Shown: positions 6,916 to 14,752 of the stretch, one piece after another | How positions within the stretch are numbered: position 1 is the stretch's first letter | Layout: every line of letters starts with the position of its first letter | Origin: UBA2882 sp051877575 | Lineage (GTDB): Bacteria > Bacillota > Clostridia > Lachnospirales > Lachnospiraceae | Assembly (NCBI GenBank): GCA_051877575.1 | Contig: JBJEJA010000029.1 | Location: 1-39,830 of the forward strand | Length of the DNA: 39,830 bases | Direction: 5' to 3' | Program-made: the position numbers and the translations under genes | The notes under the pieces: generated by a model | What the model was told of the DNA's origin: nothing | The model's input: the letters and a program-made list of their open reading frames with translations, nothing else | Database searches by the model: none

Positions 6916-9249
6916 ACTTACCTCTTTCTTTTTTTCTCTGCTTTTCCGCTTTCTGTCTCGTTTGGTACTTCTCATATCAAATAAGTTCAGGCGTAAGGCA
7001 TTGCTTACAACACAGAAACTGGAAAGGCTCATTGCCGCAGCGCCGAACATCGGATTGAGTTTCCATCCGAAAATCGGTATCCAGATACCTGCTGCCAATG
7101 GGATCCCGATTACATTATAAATAAATGCCCAAAACAGATTCTGGTGGATATTTCGAAGCGTTGCGCGGCTTAAACGGATTGCCGCGGGCACATCCATGAG
7201 ACTGCTTTTCATCAAAACCACATCCGCGGCCTCAATAGCCACATCCGTCCCGGCTCCGATGGCAATTCCCATATCCGCTCTTGTAAGGGCGGGAGCATCA
7301 TTGATTCCGTCTCCCACCATGGCGGTCCTGCCCTTTTCATCCATCAGCCTCTTTATCACAGCTTCTTTTCCATCCGGCAGAACTCCTGCAATCACTTCAT
7401 CCACACCGACCTGTTCTCCGATGGCATTTGCAGTCCGCTCATTATCTCCCGTCAGCATGACCACATAAAGCCCCATATTCTTTAACTGTGCAACCGCCTC
7501 TTTACTGTCATCTTTAACGGTATCCGCCACGGCAATGATTCCGCACAGTTTTCCGTCCTTTGAAAAAAACAGCGGTGTTTTCCCCTGTCCGGACAATTCT
7601 TCCGACCGTCTTTCCATTTCTTCGGGAACTGCGGCTTTTGTTCTGATAAATTTCAGGTTACCTCCTGCCAACTGTTTATTCCCGCAGATGCCGGTCAACC
7701 CGTTTCCGGGAACCGCCTGAAAATCATCTGCTGCTTCCGATGTCAGTCCTCTTTCTTCTGCATAAGCCATAATTGCCTTTGCAAGCGGATGTTCACTTTT
7801 GCTCTCCAATGCATAAGCAATCCGCATCAATTCCCGTCCGGCAGATTCTACTTCACCCGCTCCTCCTTCTTCCGGAAAAGGCAGAATATCGGTTACCTTA
7901 GGCTCACCACTGGTGATCGTACCTGTCTTATCCAAAGCAATAACCTCTATTTTACCGGTCTCTTCCAGAGAAGCCGCCGTCTTAAATAAAATTCCGTGCT
8001 TTGCACCCATACCGTTTCCGACCATGATGGCTACCGGTGTTGCCAGTCCAAGCGCACAGGGACAACTGATGACCAACACGGAAATGCCTCTCGCAAGAGC
8101 ATCTCCGATATCTGCTCCCACCAGCAGCCAAATGAGAATTGTAACTGCGGCAATTCCAATAACAACCGGCACAAATACGCCGGAAACACGGTCTGCCACC
8201 TTTGCAATGGGTGCTTTGGTTGCAGCTGCGTCGCTGACCATCTGAATGATCCGGGACAATGTGGTGTCCTCGCCGACTCGGGTGGCTTGACATCTGATAA
8301 AGCCGGACTGATTCATGGTCGCTGCAGATACCGTATCCCCTTTTTCCTTATCTACCGGAATACTCTCTCCTGTCAACGCAGCCTCATCTACGGCGCTGCT
8401 GCCGTCTATGACAACTCCGTCCACCGGAATGCTTTCTCCCGGCCGTACCGCAAAAATGTCTCCTTTTACCACCTGATCAACGGGAACGGTCACTTCCTCT
8501 TCTCCCCTGATAACCACAGCGGTTTTGGGCGCAAGGTTCATCAGGCTTTTCAGTGCATCGGTAGTCTTGCCTTTTGAGTAGGACTCCAGCATTTTTCCCA
8601 GTGTGATCAAGGTTAAGATCATGGCGGCGGATTCAAAATAAAATTCATGCATATATGCCATGACTCCCGCCTGATCTCCCCGCACCTGAGCATCTGTCAT
8701 GGCAAACAGCGCATAGGTACTATATATGAAAGAAGCTCCGGCTCCCAACGCCACCAATGTGTCCATATTGGGTGACCTGTGCCAAAGGCTGGTAAAGCCG
8801 TTGATAAAAAACTTTTGGTTGATCACCATGATAATACCGGTCACCAATAACTGAAACAGGCCCATGGCAACATGATTGTCCGCCACCGCCTCCGGCAGCG
8901 GCCAGTTCCACATCATATGGCCCATGGAAACATACATAAGCGGCAGAAGAAAGCACAGGGACGCGATCAATCTTCTGCGGATGGCAGGTGTCTCTTTATC
9001 CTCCAAAGCATCTCCGGATAAACCGGAATCATTTTTGGTCTTTTCGCTTTTTAAAGCTGCTCCGTATCCCGCTTTTTTAACTGCCTCTATAATGTCCCCG
9101 GAAGATGCCGTTCCCTCTACACCCATGGAATTGGTCAGAAGACTTACCGACACATTTGTCACTCCCGGCACTTTGGAAACCGCCTTTTCCACGTGGCTGC
9201 TACAGGCGGCGCAACTCATTCCCGTCACTGAATATTGTTCCATTTTCAT
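6703..9249 (-). CDS. copA: Copper-exporting P1B-type ATPase with a second HMA domain at the C terminus
   Basis: Predicted ATP-driven Cu(I) export across the cytoplasmic membrane, 848 residues. The N-terminal HMA domain carries GMSCAAC (C13, C16). Two helices, the TGES actuator loop, the membrane CPC motif (C396-P397-C398), the phosphorylated aspartate in DKTGTIT (D440) and the hinge GDGIND (646-651) follow in order. After the last helices comes a lysine/arginine-rich linker (SREKKKEV) and then a complete second HMA domain with GMMCEHC (C791, C794). A C-terminal HMA is unusual, since the extra domains normally sit at the N terminus, and looks like a fused copZ. The gene follows csoR by 9 bp, so copper control through CsoR is expected. 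Confidence 0.93.
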   Translation of the reverse strand: MKMEQYSVTGMSCAACSSHVEKAVSKVPGVTNVSVSLLTNSMGVEGTASSGDIIEAVKKAGYGAALKSEKTKNDSGLSGDALEDKETPAIRRRLIASLCFLLPLMYVSMGHMMWNWPLPEAVADNHVAMGLFQLLVTGIIMVINQKFFINGFTSLWHRSPNMDTLVALGAGASFIYSTYALFAMTDAQVRGDQAGVMAYMHEFYFESAAMILTLITLGKMLESYSKGKTTDALKSLMNLAPKTAVVIRGEEEVTVPVDQVVKGDIFAVRPGESIPVDGVVIDGSSAVDEAALTGESIPVDKEKGDTVSAATMNQSGFIRCQATRVGEDTTLSRIIQMVSDAAATKAPIAKVADRVSGVFVPVVIGIAAVTILIWLLVGADIGDALARGISVLVISCPCALGLATPVAIMVGNGMGAKHGILFKTAASLEETGKIEVIALDKTGTITSGEPKVTDILPFPEEGGAGEVESAGRELMRIAYALESKSEHPLAKAIMAYAEERGLTSEAADDFQAVPGNGLTGICGNKQLAGGNLKFIRTKAAVPEEMERRSEELSGQGKTPLFFSKDGKLCGIIAVADTVKDDSKEAVAQLKNMGLYVVMLTGDNERTANAIGEQVGVDEVIAGVLPDGKEAVIKRLMDEKGRTAMVGDGINDAPALTRADMGIAIGAGTDVAIEAADVVLMKSSLMDVPAAIRLSRATLRNIHQNLFWAFIYNVIGIPLAAGIWIPIFGWKLNPMFGAAAMSLSSFCVVSNALRLNLFDMRSTKRDRKRKSREKKKEVSMMEKTMKINGMMCEHCEARVKKCLEALPEVKEAVVSHEAGTAILTLNAPVSDEILKKAVEDQDYEVVSVE

Positions 9250-9258
9250 TTCCTTCCA

Positions 9259-9597
9259 TTATTTCATCAGCTTGTGCATCATCTTCACAAGCTCATCGAT
9301 CACTTCTTCATCGCCCTGACGTATTCCGTCCGCCACGCAGGTATGGATATGATTGGAAAGCAGTTCTTTGTTAAAACTGTTTAATGCGGCCGCTGCCGCT
9401 GCGCTCTGCGTCAGAATATCCACGCAGTAAGCATCCCGTTCTACCATTCCCCGTATCCCGCGGATCTGTCCTTCGATCCGATTCAGACGGTTGATCAGAT
9501 CTTTATATTCTTCTTCCGTCCTCTGTTTTGTTTTCCCGCAACAGTTCTCTGTTTCTATCGTTCCCTGTTCTGCTGCTTTTAATTTGTTTTCTTCCAT
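9259..9597 (-). CDS. csoR: CsoR-family copper-sensing repressor
   Basis: 112 residues, an all-helical DUF156-type repressor that binds DNA without copper and lets go when Cu(I) is bound. The Cu(I) ligand pattern is complete: C58 in DAYCVDIL, H83 and C87 in NHIHTC, matching the Cys-x24-His-x3-Cys spacing. NRLNRIEGQIRGI is the characteristic DNA-contacting helix. A CC pair at 19-20 in the N-terminal extension is additional. It is the first gene of the csoR-copA operon, and its own operator lies in the promoter at 9644-9672, so autoregulation is expected. Confidence 0.93.
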   Translation of the reverse strand: MEENKLKAAEQGTIETENCCGKTKQRTEEEYKDLINRLNRIEGQIRGIRGMVERDAYCVDILTQSAAAAAALNSFNKELLSNHIHTCVADGIRQGDEEVIDELVKMMHKLMK

Positions 9598-9643
9598 ATT
9601 TTATTTCCCCAATCTTTTTCTCGGTTCCCTTTTCTTCGCCATC

Positions 9644-9672
9644 ATTATATACCCCTATGGGGTATATTTCAA
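9644..9672 (-). promoter_or_regulatory. csoR-copA promoter with an embedded CsoR operator
   Basis: On the minus strand a -35 TTGAAA (9672-9667) and a -10 TATAAT (9649-9644) are separated by exactly 17 bases. The spacer is filled by a G/C-box palindrome with arms ATATACCCC and GGGGTATAT around a 3-base centre (9647-9667), the well-known CsoR site type. Repressor bound here would directly block polymerase. Confidence 0.9.
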
Positions 9673-9689
9673 GCCAAAAAATATAGCCT

Positions 9690-10187
9690 CTATATCTCCG
9701 CTTTCTTCAACGCCTTAACATGATTTCTCTTTAAAAACATTTCCCCGAAAGCACAAATCTTATCCGCCAGACTGACCAACAACGCCTCGCGGGATTTGGG
9801 AAAATGCAAAAAAGTCAGCGGCCACATATGGCTGGTGATGATATTCTTTTCCAGTTCCGTTAATTGAAATTCCTTTTCCGCGTTTTCCAACGCTGTCATG
9901 GGATGTCCGAACCAGTGTTCCTTTACGCTGATATCTCTATTCCCTCTGGCATGATACAGATAGAAATCATGAAGCATCGCTCCTTTTGCAAGGCTCTTTT
10001 CATTTACATCCAGATGCATTCTTTTTGCCAGATGATAGGCACAGATTGCCACCCTGGAGCTGTGGTCATACAAATTGGATATCTTATGATTGGGATATTT
10101 TTTTAATTCCTGAATGCTCGGATTCTCACGCAGCTTAATAAAAGTATCCCAGAATTGTTCTCTGCTTCTCTTTTCTTCCCGGTCCAT
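9690..10187 (-). CDS. HD-domain phosphohydrolase-like protein
   Basis: 165 residues. The metal-binding HD pattern is visible: H in LYDHSSRVA, HD in AMLHDFYLYH, a later H in the EHWFGHP region or SHMWP, and D in SLADKICA. This fits a small soluble metal-dependent phosphohydrolase; nucleotide or other phosphoester substrates cannot be told apart. It lies just upstream of the copper promoter and has its own weak GAGAG ribosome binding site. A functional link to copper is not evident. Confidence 0.75.
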   Translation of the reverse strand: MDREEKRSREQFWDTFIKLRENPSIQELKKYPNHKISNLYDHSSRVAICAYHLAKRMHLDVNEKSLAKGAMLHDFYLYHARGNRDISVKEHWFGHPMTALENAEKEFQLTELEKNIITSHMWPLTFLHFPKSREALLVSLADKICAFGEMFLKRNHVKALKKAEI

Positions 10188-10256
10188 ATCTGCTCTCTTC
10201 TTTCCCGAATTTGCAAATTCTTATCTTGTACTATTTTATCATATATCTTCTCCCAA

Positions 10257-10302
10257 AATAAAAAACCTATGAAAATTTCAAAAAATTTTCACAGGTTTTT
10301 TT
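10257..10302. terminator. Bidirectional rho-independent terminator
   Basis: Arms AAAACCTATGAAAATT and AATTTTCACAGGTTTT (one mismatch) enclose a short A-rich loop, with T-runs on both sides depending on strand. It ends the minus-strand MATE gene at 10323. Confidence 0.8.
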
Positions 10303-10322
10303 ATGTTTTATCTGCCCTTTTC

Positions 10323-11753
10323 TTATTCCATAATTCGTTCTTCTACACTGTTCTGTTTAGAATCACTCAGGCTGCGATAGGTATATATGATGACAATGAC
10401 GGAAAGTACAAATGTCAGTACATCCGAAACCGGCATGGAGTATAAAACACCGTCCAGCCCGAAAAATACCGGCAGTAGAATGGCAAATCCTACACCAAAT
10501 ACAATTTCCCTGACCATAGACAGCAATGTGGAAGCCAACGCTTTTCCCAATGCCTGCAGATAGATAAAGGTTGCCTTATTTACACATGCCAGGATAATCA
10601 TACACAGATATATACGGAATGCTTTTAAGGCAAACTCCGTATAATACACACTCTCATTTGCCGCACCGAAGATCGCAATCAGTTGTCCCGGAAGCACTTC
10701 AACAATAAACATCGCCACAGCGCCTACACAGGCCTCCGCTATCAGCAAGTAAGTAAAAAGAGTTTTTGCGCGGTCTTTTCTCCCCGCACCGATATTATAT
10801 CCTACAATCGGAATACAACCCGCCGCCATTCCGACTACAATGGAGATAACTATCTGGAAGAATTTCATGACAATTCCCACAACTGCCATCGGAATCTGTG
10901 CATATTCGGTCTGCCCGAAAATGGGATCAAGTGCTCCATATTTACGAATCATATTATTAATTGCCGCCATAGCTGCCACCAGAGAAATCTGAGACAGGAA
11001 ACTGCAGGCTCCCAGCGGAATAAATCTTCGGATAACCTCCCGGCTCATTTTGAAACTGTTTTTCTGAAGCGTAACAGCCTTCAAATGGAACAAATACCAG
11101 ATTGCCAGAAGTGCCGTTACCACCTGACCGATTACCGTGGCAACCGCTGCTCCCATCATTCCCCATTTACATACGAAAATAAAGATCGGATCCAGAATAA
11201 TATTGATCAACGCTCCCGCCAGAGTGGAGATCATGGCAAACTTGGGACTTCCGTCGGAACGGATAATCGGATTCATTGCCTGCCCGAACATATAAAAAGG
11301 GACACCTAACGTAATATAAAAGAAATATTCCTTTGACTGTTTAAAAGTTTCCGCATTTACCCTGCCGCCGAATGCAGTCAGAATCTGATCCTGAAATATC
11401 AGATAAACCGCCGTCAGGACAATACTTGCTACAACACATAATAAAATGGAATTACCGATACTTTTATGTGCATTTTCTTTGTTCCGCGATCCCAGGCACA
11501 GACTGACATAAGCACAACAGCCGTCACCGATCATAACCGCAATTGCCAGTGCTATTACCGTCAACGGAAAGACAACCGTATTTGCCGCATTTCCGTAAGA
11601 ACCCAGATAAGATGCATTCGCAATAAAAATCTGATCCACAATATTGTATAACGCGCCTACCAAAAGCGAAATGATACATGGTATCGAATATCCTTTCATT
11701 AATTTTCCAAGCTTTTCCTCTACCAGAAAAGCATTCGCATTTTTTTCATCCAT
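10323..11753 (-). CDS. MATE family efflux transporter with an attenuator-like leader
   Basis: 476 residues with about twelve membrane segments. The N-terminal block YSIPCIISLLVGALYNIVDQ, the mid block GACSFLSQISLVAAMAAINN and the end block LDGVLYSMPVSDVLTF place it in the MepA-like MATE branch. I chose the ATG at 11753 because GGAGGAG lies eight bases upstream; the frame is open a further 21 codons but without a ribosome binding site. Its closest relative here is the C-terminal remnant at 31605-31817, which shares the SxxREIVFGxG and MPVSDVxTF stretches. The leader at 11805-11888 contains a promoter and a terminator-like hairpin upstream of the gene, so expression may depend on readthrough. 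Substrate unknown. Confidence 0.9.
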   Translation of the reverse strand: MDEKNANAFLVEEKLGKLMKGYSIPCIISLLVGALYNIVDQIFIANASYLGSYGNAANTVVFPLTVIALAIAVMIGDGCCAYVSLCLGSRNKENAHKSIGNSILLCVVASIVLTAVYLIFQDQILTAFGGRVNAETFKQSKEYFFYITLGVPFYMFGQAMNPIIRSDGSPKFAMISTLAGALINIILDPIFIFVCKWGMMGAAVATVIGQVVTALLAIWYLFHLKAVTLQKNSFKMSREVIRRFIPLGACSFLSQISLVAAMAAINNMIRKYGALDPIFGQTEYAQIPMAVVGIVMKFFQIVISIVVGMAAGCIPIVGYNIGAGRKDRAKTLFTYLLIAEACVGAVAMFIVEVLPGQLIAIFGAANESVYYTEFALKAFRIYLCMIILACVNKATFIYLQALGKALASTLLSMVREIVFGVGFAILLPVFFGLDGVLYSMPVSDVLTFVLSVIVIIYTYRSLSDSKQNSVEERIME

Positions 11754-11804
11754 TGTTACTCCTCCTGTTTTAAAACTAAGTTTTCCGAAAATCTTACACA
11801 CAAC

Positions 11805-11888
11805 AAAAAAGCGCAAGCCCCTTACTTGGACTTACGCTTTTCGCCACTCAGCATATGAATTATAACAAATTACTTCAAAAAATTTCAA
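11805..11888 (-). promoter_or_regulatory. Promoter and terminator-like leader of the MATE gene
   Basis: Minus strand: -35 TTGAAA (11888-11883), 18-base spacer, -10 TATAAT (11864-11859). Eight bases later comes TGAGTGGC (11850-11843), then a 13-bp hairpin (two G-U pairs) with arms 11840-11828 and 11820-11808, followed by six T (11810-11805). An ATG at 11854-11852, at or next to the predicted transcription start, opens a 10-codon frame (MLSGEKRKSK) ending in TAA within the hairpin loop, so a leaderless leader peptide is conceivable. The same hairpin could also terminate the 11912 gene. A matching arrangement occurs at 31464-31546. Confidence 0.6.
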
Positions 11889-11911
11889 GTTAAATTTTGA
11901 GGTTTTTTCCT

Positions 11912-13093
11912 CTATACCGCCAGATCCACGTGCTGGACGGTTCCGACACCGCCGCTTTCCTTCAGAAAAATTCCGGTCTTTCGGATAATCCCGTTTGTGT
12001 CATTGGTATCCAAATTTTTCAACGAGAACTCTGTGTCTGCATGTCCCAGATAAATGGCTCCCACATCTGCCCCTTTCAGATCCAGCAGTACATCTGTGCC
12101 GTCTTCATCCTTTGTCCATACTTTCAGTTCCTTAAAGATGCTGTCCCCTTCATCGATCCAGCCGTTGCCGTCTTCATCATAAACTGCAAGATCCGCAAAC
12201 CCGTCTCCGCTTCTTGTCCCGAACAGTTCCGAACCGTCATTGATCTCTCCGTCACCATTCTTATCCAGCGCCAAAAATCCACTGCCTTTTCCGGCAAGGG
12301 ATACTTCCTCTTCTTTTCCGTCGGCATCAATATCAAAGAAAAATTTCATATCCGATATACTTGCCACACCGGAATCCAAATTAATCATCAGCGGATCGGT
12401 CACAACATAATTCTGCTGTGTAAAGCTTTCATATTTTGCACAGAAAGCTCTGCTCATTTCTACGGAAACACCAAAATCAATTTCCCGTCCGTCTGCCGTT
12501 CTGGCTATACCGGCTGTTTCAAAGGCTGTATACTCCGCTTCCGATACAAATGCAGATGTAACAGTCGTCCTCGTCCAGACATTGCTTCCGGCGCCGGCAG
12601 CTGTGGGGTCTGTCACCGTTGCTGATCCGGCAGCCCTCGAAACAGAGACTTCCACTTTGGCGGACCATGATGAAGCCGCCGTAAATGAAGAAGAAGCTCT
12701 ATGGTAATCCCTCCGAATCTGCTTGATTTTATCGGCAGTCTCCAAAATATCATTTCCGTCCATGCCCTGTAATGCACGAATTAACCGGCGAATCAGTTCC
12801 AACTTTAATTGATACCGATCGCTCACGCCATCCGCAACTGTCTGAGGCTCTGCCTGAGTCAGCCTTCCATTTTCAATCAACTGCTGTAGATTTTCCTGTT
12901 GCCTTTTCTCCTGCTGCTCCTTCTTTTCAAGCTGATAATCCTTAAATTGCTCCATCAGGCTTTTTCCTTCCTGAGACACTTCAAGGCGGACTGCCTGACC
13001 TGCTTTTTCGCTGATGCTTGCAGACTCTTTTTGTTCGTAATAGATATAATCCCTCTTTGAAGACATACCTACCGTGCTTGAACTGATAATCAT
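11912..13093 (-). CDS. EF-hand-like calcium-binding protein of unknown function, no signal peptide
   Basis: 393 residues. Residues 1-130 are polar and partly coiled-coil (KKEQQEKRQQENLQQL). The C-terminal half has D-rich loops: DIDADGKEEEV, LDKNGDGEINDGSELFG and YDEDGNGWIDEGDSIF, matching calcium-loop spacing, and ends in the GGVGTVQHVDLAV type of tail common to a widespread family of uncharacterised bacterial proteins. There is no signal peptide or membrane segment. The start has AAAGGAG upstream. It is the last of three genes behind a sigma-D-like promoter, so export through the flagellar apparatus or a flagellar-linked role is possible but not shown. Confidence 0.7.
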   Translation of the reverse strand: MIISSSTVGMSSKRDYIYYEQKESASISEKAGQAVRLEVSQEGKSLMEQFKDYQLEKKEQQEKRQQENLQQLIENGRLTQAEPQTVADGVSDRYQLKLELIRRLIRALQGMDGNDILETADKIKQIRRDYHRASSSFTAASSWSAKVEVSVSRAAGSATVTDPTAAGAGSNVWTRTTVTSAFVSEAEYTAFETAGIARTADGREIDFGVSVEMSRAFCAKYESFTQQNYVVTDPLMINLDSGVASISDMKFFFDIDADGKEEEVSLAGKGSGFLALDKNGDGEINDGSELFGTRSGDGFADLAVYDEDGNGWIDEGDSIFKELKVWTKDEDGTDVLLDLKGADVGAIYLGHADTEFSLKNLDTNDTNGIIRKTGIFLKESGGVGTVQHVDLAV

Positions 13094-13170
13094 GGTATCG
13101 ACTCCTTTCTAACCATTGATTGACACAGGGTAATTCCTTTTACCCCTTTATGCGTATCACTATGTCATTT

Positions 13171-13767
13171 TTACTCTTCAACAGACGCTTTCAGACTTGC
13201 TGCATAATCATCAAACAACTTCTCTGTCGCATCATAAGTTCTCTGACTGATATCCGGCAGTTCTTTCCCCCATGTTTCGGTTGCCATCTTAAAGCCTTTC
13301 TCAAATGCCGCACGCATTTCTTCCATTTTATCCGCATCACCACCCGTAAGCGCTTTTGCAAATTCGAAAATTCTCTGGGAAGTTTGCTCTACACCCCAAT
13401 ATCCGTCATCGGCAATATCCTTCTGGGCCTGTGCTTTTGTTGCCGCATCTACCGTAAAGTTACCGTCTGCCAAAAATCTCCACATATCATCTGTTTTTCC
13501 GAATGTGGCTCCCTGCTGGCTCATCATCTGACGTACCAAATTGGTCATCTGCTCTACGCGGGCCTCCGTATCGGCCTGTAACTGTGCAATGATTGCCGAG
13601 CGGTCCATTTTGGACGCTGCTGCTTTTCCTTCTTCCGAGGGCTCGTATACTACGCCTGCCTGTGTTGTCTGCTCCGTTCCCTCTGTCTGTTTTGTTTTGG
13701 CAGTTGCGGTATTATAATTGCTGTATGCATCTGTATAAGAACTGTTTACTCCGTTAATTCCACTCAT
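13171..13767 (-). CDS. Uncharacterised protein of the sigma-D-like unit
   Basis: 198 residues, family not recognised. I use the ATG at 13767 because GGAGG lies just upstream, inside the four-codon MEEN extension that an earlier ATG would add. The N terminus (SGINGVNSSYTDAYSNYNTA) is low-complexity and serine/asparagine-rich; the rest is charged and helical, with YEPSEEGKAAASKMD near residue 45, resembling the flexible tail of exported flagellar proteins. The N-xx-YTD-xx-S pattern near the start recurs in the next gene upstream. No signal peptide, no membrane segment. Soluble and possibly exported. Confidence 0.65.
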   Translation of the reverse strand: MSGINGVNSSYTDAYSNYNTATAKTKQTEGTEQTTQAGVVYEPSEEGKAAASKMDRSAIIAQLQADTEARVEQMTNLVRQMMSQQGATFGKTDDMWRFLADGNFTVDAATKAQAQKDIADDGYWGVEQTSQRIFEFAKALTGGDADKMEEMRAAFEKGFKMATETWGKELPDISQRTYDATEKLFDDYAASLKASVEE

Positions 13768-13819
13768 ATTTTCCTCCATTCTGCCGTTTTCCTACGGCGA
13801 TACCTGATTATTTTTTATA

Positions 13820-14551
13820 TCAGAATGTCTCATCATAAAGATATCCGCCGGACATCAGATTTTCGTAGTCTGCCGTATTGGTATAGGCGCTGCCGTTTCC
13901 GCTTGTTCCCTGTACTGCTGCGGTTCCGATCTGTGCCGCCTTTCTGACAACCTTATCGGCAAAAGAATTCACGCCCTGGAATACCAGTTTTAATGTGGAG
14001 ATATTGGCTTTCTTTAAAGCTTCTTCATCCACTTTCAGACTGTTGTCGGAATCAATCGTAATTCCCACACTCTCCAGCAGTTTGGCATTGCTTTCCGTCA
14101 TCTGTGTCATCCAGGACGCATTCCGCAATACGCCTTTGTTGTCACTTTCTCCTGCGGATTTGATTACGGAATTGTAATCCTCCGCAAAGGCTTTGACCGC
14201 TTTTGTGATTGCATCCCAGTCATAATCTTCTTTTTCCGTCTCTTCGCCTGTTGCTTCATCCTTTGTCTTGATGGTCTTCTTTTCAAACAGGTCTTCATCC
14301 ATCAGTTCCAGCGTGGAATTTTTCAATTTATCCGCACTGCTCTTCAGCAGCGAAAGCTGCTTCTTTTCACTTTCAGACTCTACGGTTGTCTTATCGGCAT
14401 CCTGTTTTTTGTAGTAAGCCTTTAACAACTTACCGTAACTGCCGTTTTTAATACTCATATAGTCCGTAAGGCTGAAAGCATTCTCGTTCCCCGAGGTCCC
14501 TATTCCCATACTGGTAAAAACATCAGTATAGTTGGTGTTTACATTTGACAT
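13820..14551 (-). CDS. FliD-like uncharacterised protein
   Basis: 243 residues. The region 105-195 (DWDAITKAVKAFAEDYNSVI ... LLESVGITIDSDNSLKVDEE ... L) resembles the part of flagellar cap protein FliD where a helix with F..YN is followed by a 'GI..d.dG.L.lDe..L' block, but the protein is much shorter than FliD (about 450 or more residues) and lacks its usual ends. The start at 14551 is set by AAGGAGG with a nine-base gap; the ATG six bases... nine bases earlier is too close to that site. First gene of a three-gene unit. The YTD motif near residue 8 matches the following gene. Function unknown; a flagellum-associated or exported accessory role is inferred. Confidence 0.65.
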   Translation of the reverse strand: MSNVNTNYTDVFTSMGIGTSGNENAFSLTDYMSIKNGSYGKLLKAYYKKQDADKTTVESESEKKQLSLLKSSADKLKNSTLELMDEDLFEKKTIKTKDEATGEETEKEDYDWDAITKAVKAFAEDYNSVIKSAGESDNKGVLRNASWMTQMTESNAKLLESVGITIDSDNSLKVDEEALKKANISTLKLVFQGVNSFADKVVRKAAQIGTAAVQGTSGNGSAYTNTADYENLMSGGYLYDETF

Positions 14552-14584
14552 ACTTATCATCCTCCTTGATTAAATGATTCAAAC

Positions 14585-14642
14585 AGCGAATCCTTTCGCT
14601 AATCTGTCATATTGTATTTCGGATATTTTTTCATAAACATTA
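14585..14642 (-). promoter_or_regulatory. Sigma-D (flagellar) type promoter with a 5' UTR hairpin
   Basis: Minus strand: TAAT at 14642-14639, then exactly 15 bases, then TCCGAAAT at 14623-14616. The consensus for Bacillus/Clostridium sigma-D is TAAA-N15-GCCGATAT, so 3/4 and 6/8 bases match. Downstream, AGCGAA-TCCT-TTCGCT forms a six-bp hairpin at 14585-14600 in the transcribed leader. The match is good but not perfect. Confidence 0.5.
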
Positions 14643-14676
14643 GCTTTTTGGAAATTTTTTGCAAATTTTATAAGAA

Positions 14677-14733
14677 ATTTTTTGACGGGAATTAACCCCG
14701 TCAAAAAACAAGAGGGCTGTCGCACGACAGCCC
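14677..14733 (-). terminator. Two tandem terminator hairpins after trpB2
   Basis: GGGCTGTCG/CGACAGCCC (14714-14732) is followed on the minus strand by TCTTGTTTTTT; next comes TTTTTTGACGGG/CCCGTCAAAAAA (14671-14707 region), which has T-runs on both strands. They end the trpB2 transcript and insulate the sigma-D-like promoter. Confidence 0.85.
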
Positions 14734-14752
14734 CTTACGCTTACTTTGATTT

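Noticed and set aside
7996..8577. Plus-strand open frame of 193 codons inside copA
   Set aside because: Composition is antisense-like and copA motifs on the other strand are complete.
11912..11995. Dockerin or RTX-toxin identity for the EF-hand-like protein
   Set aside because: Only a few D-rich loops occur; no paired dockerin repeats, GGxGxD arrays or type I secretion signal are present.
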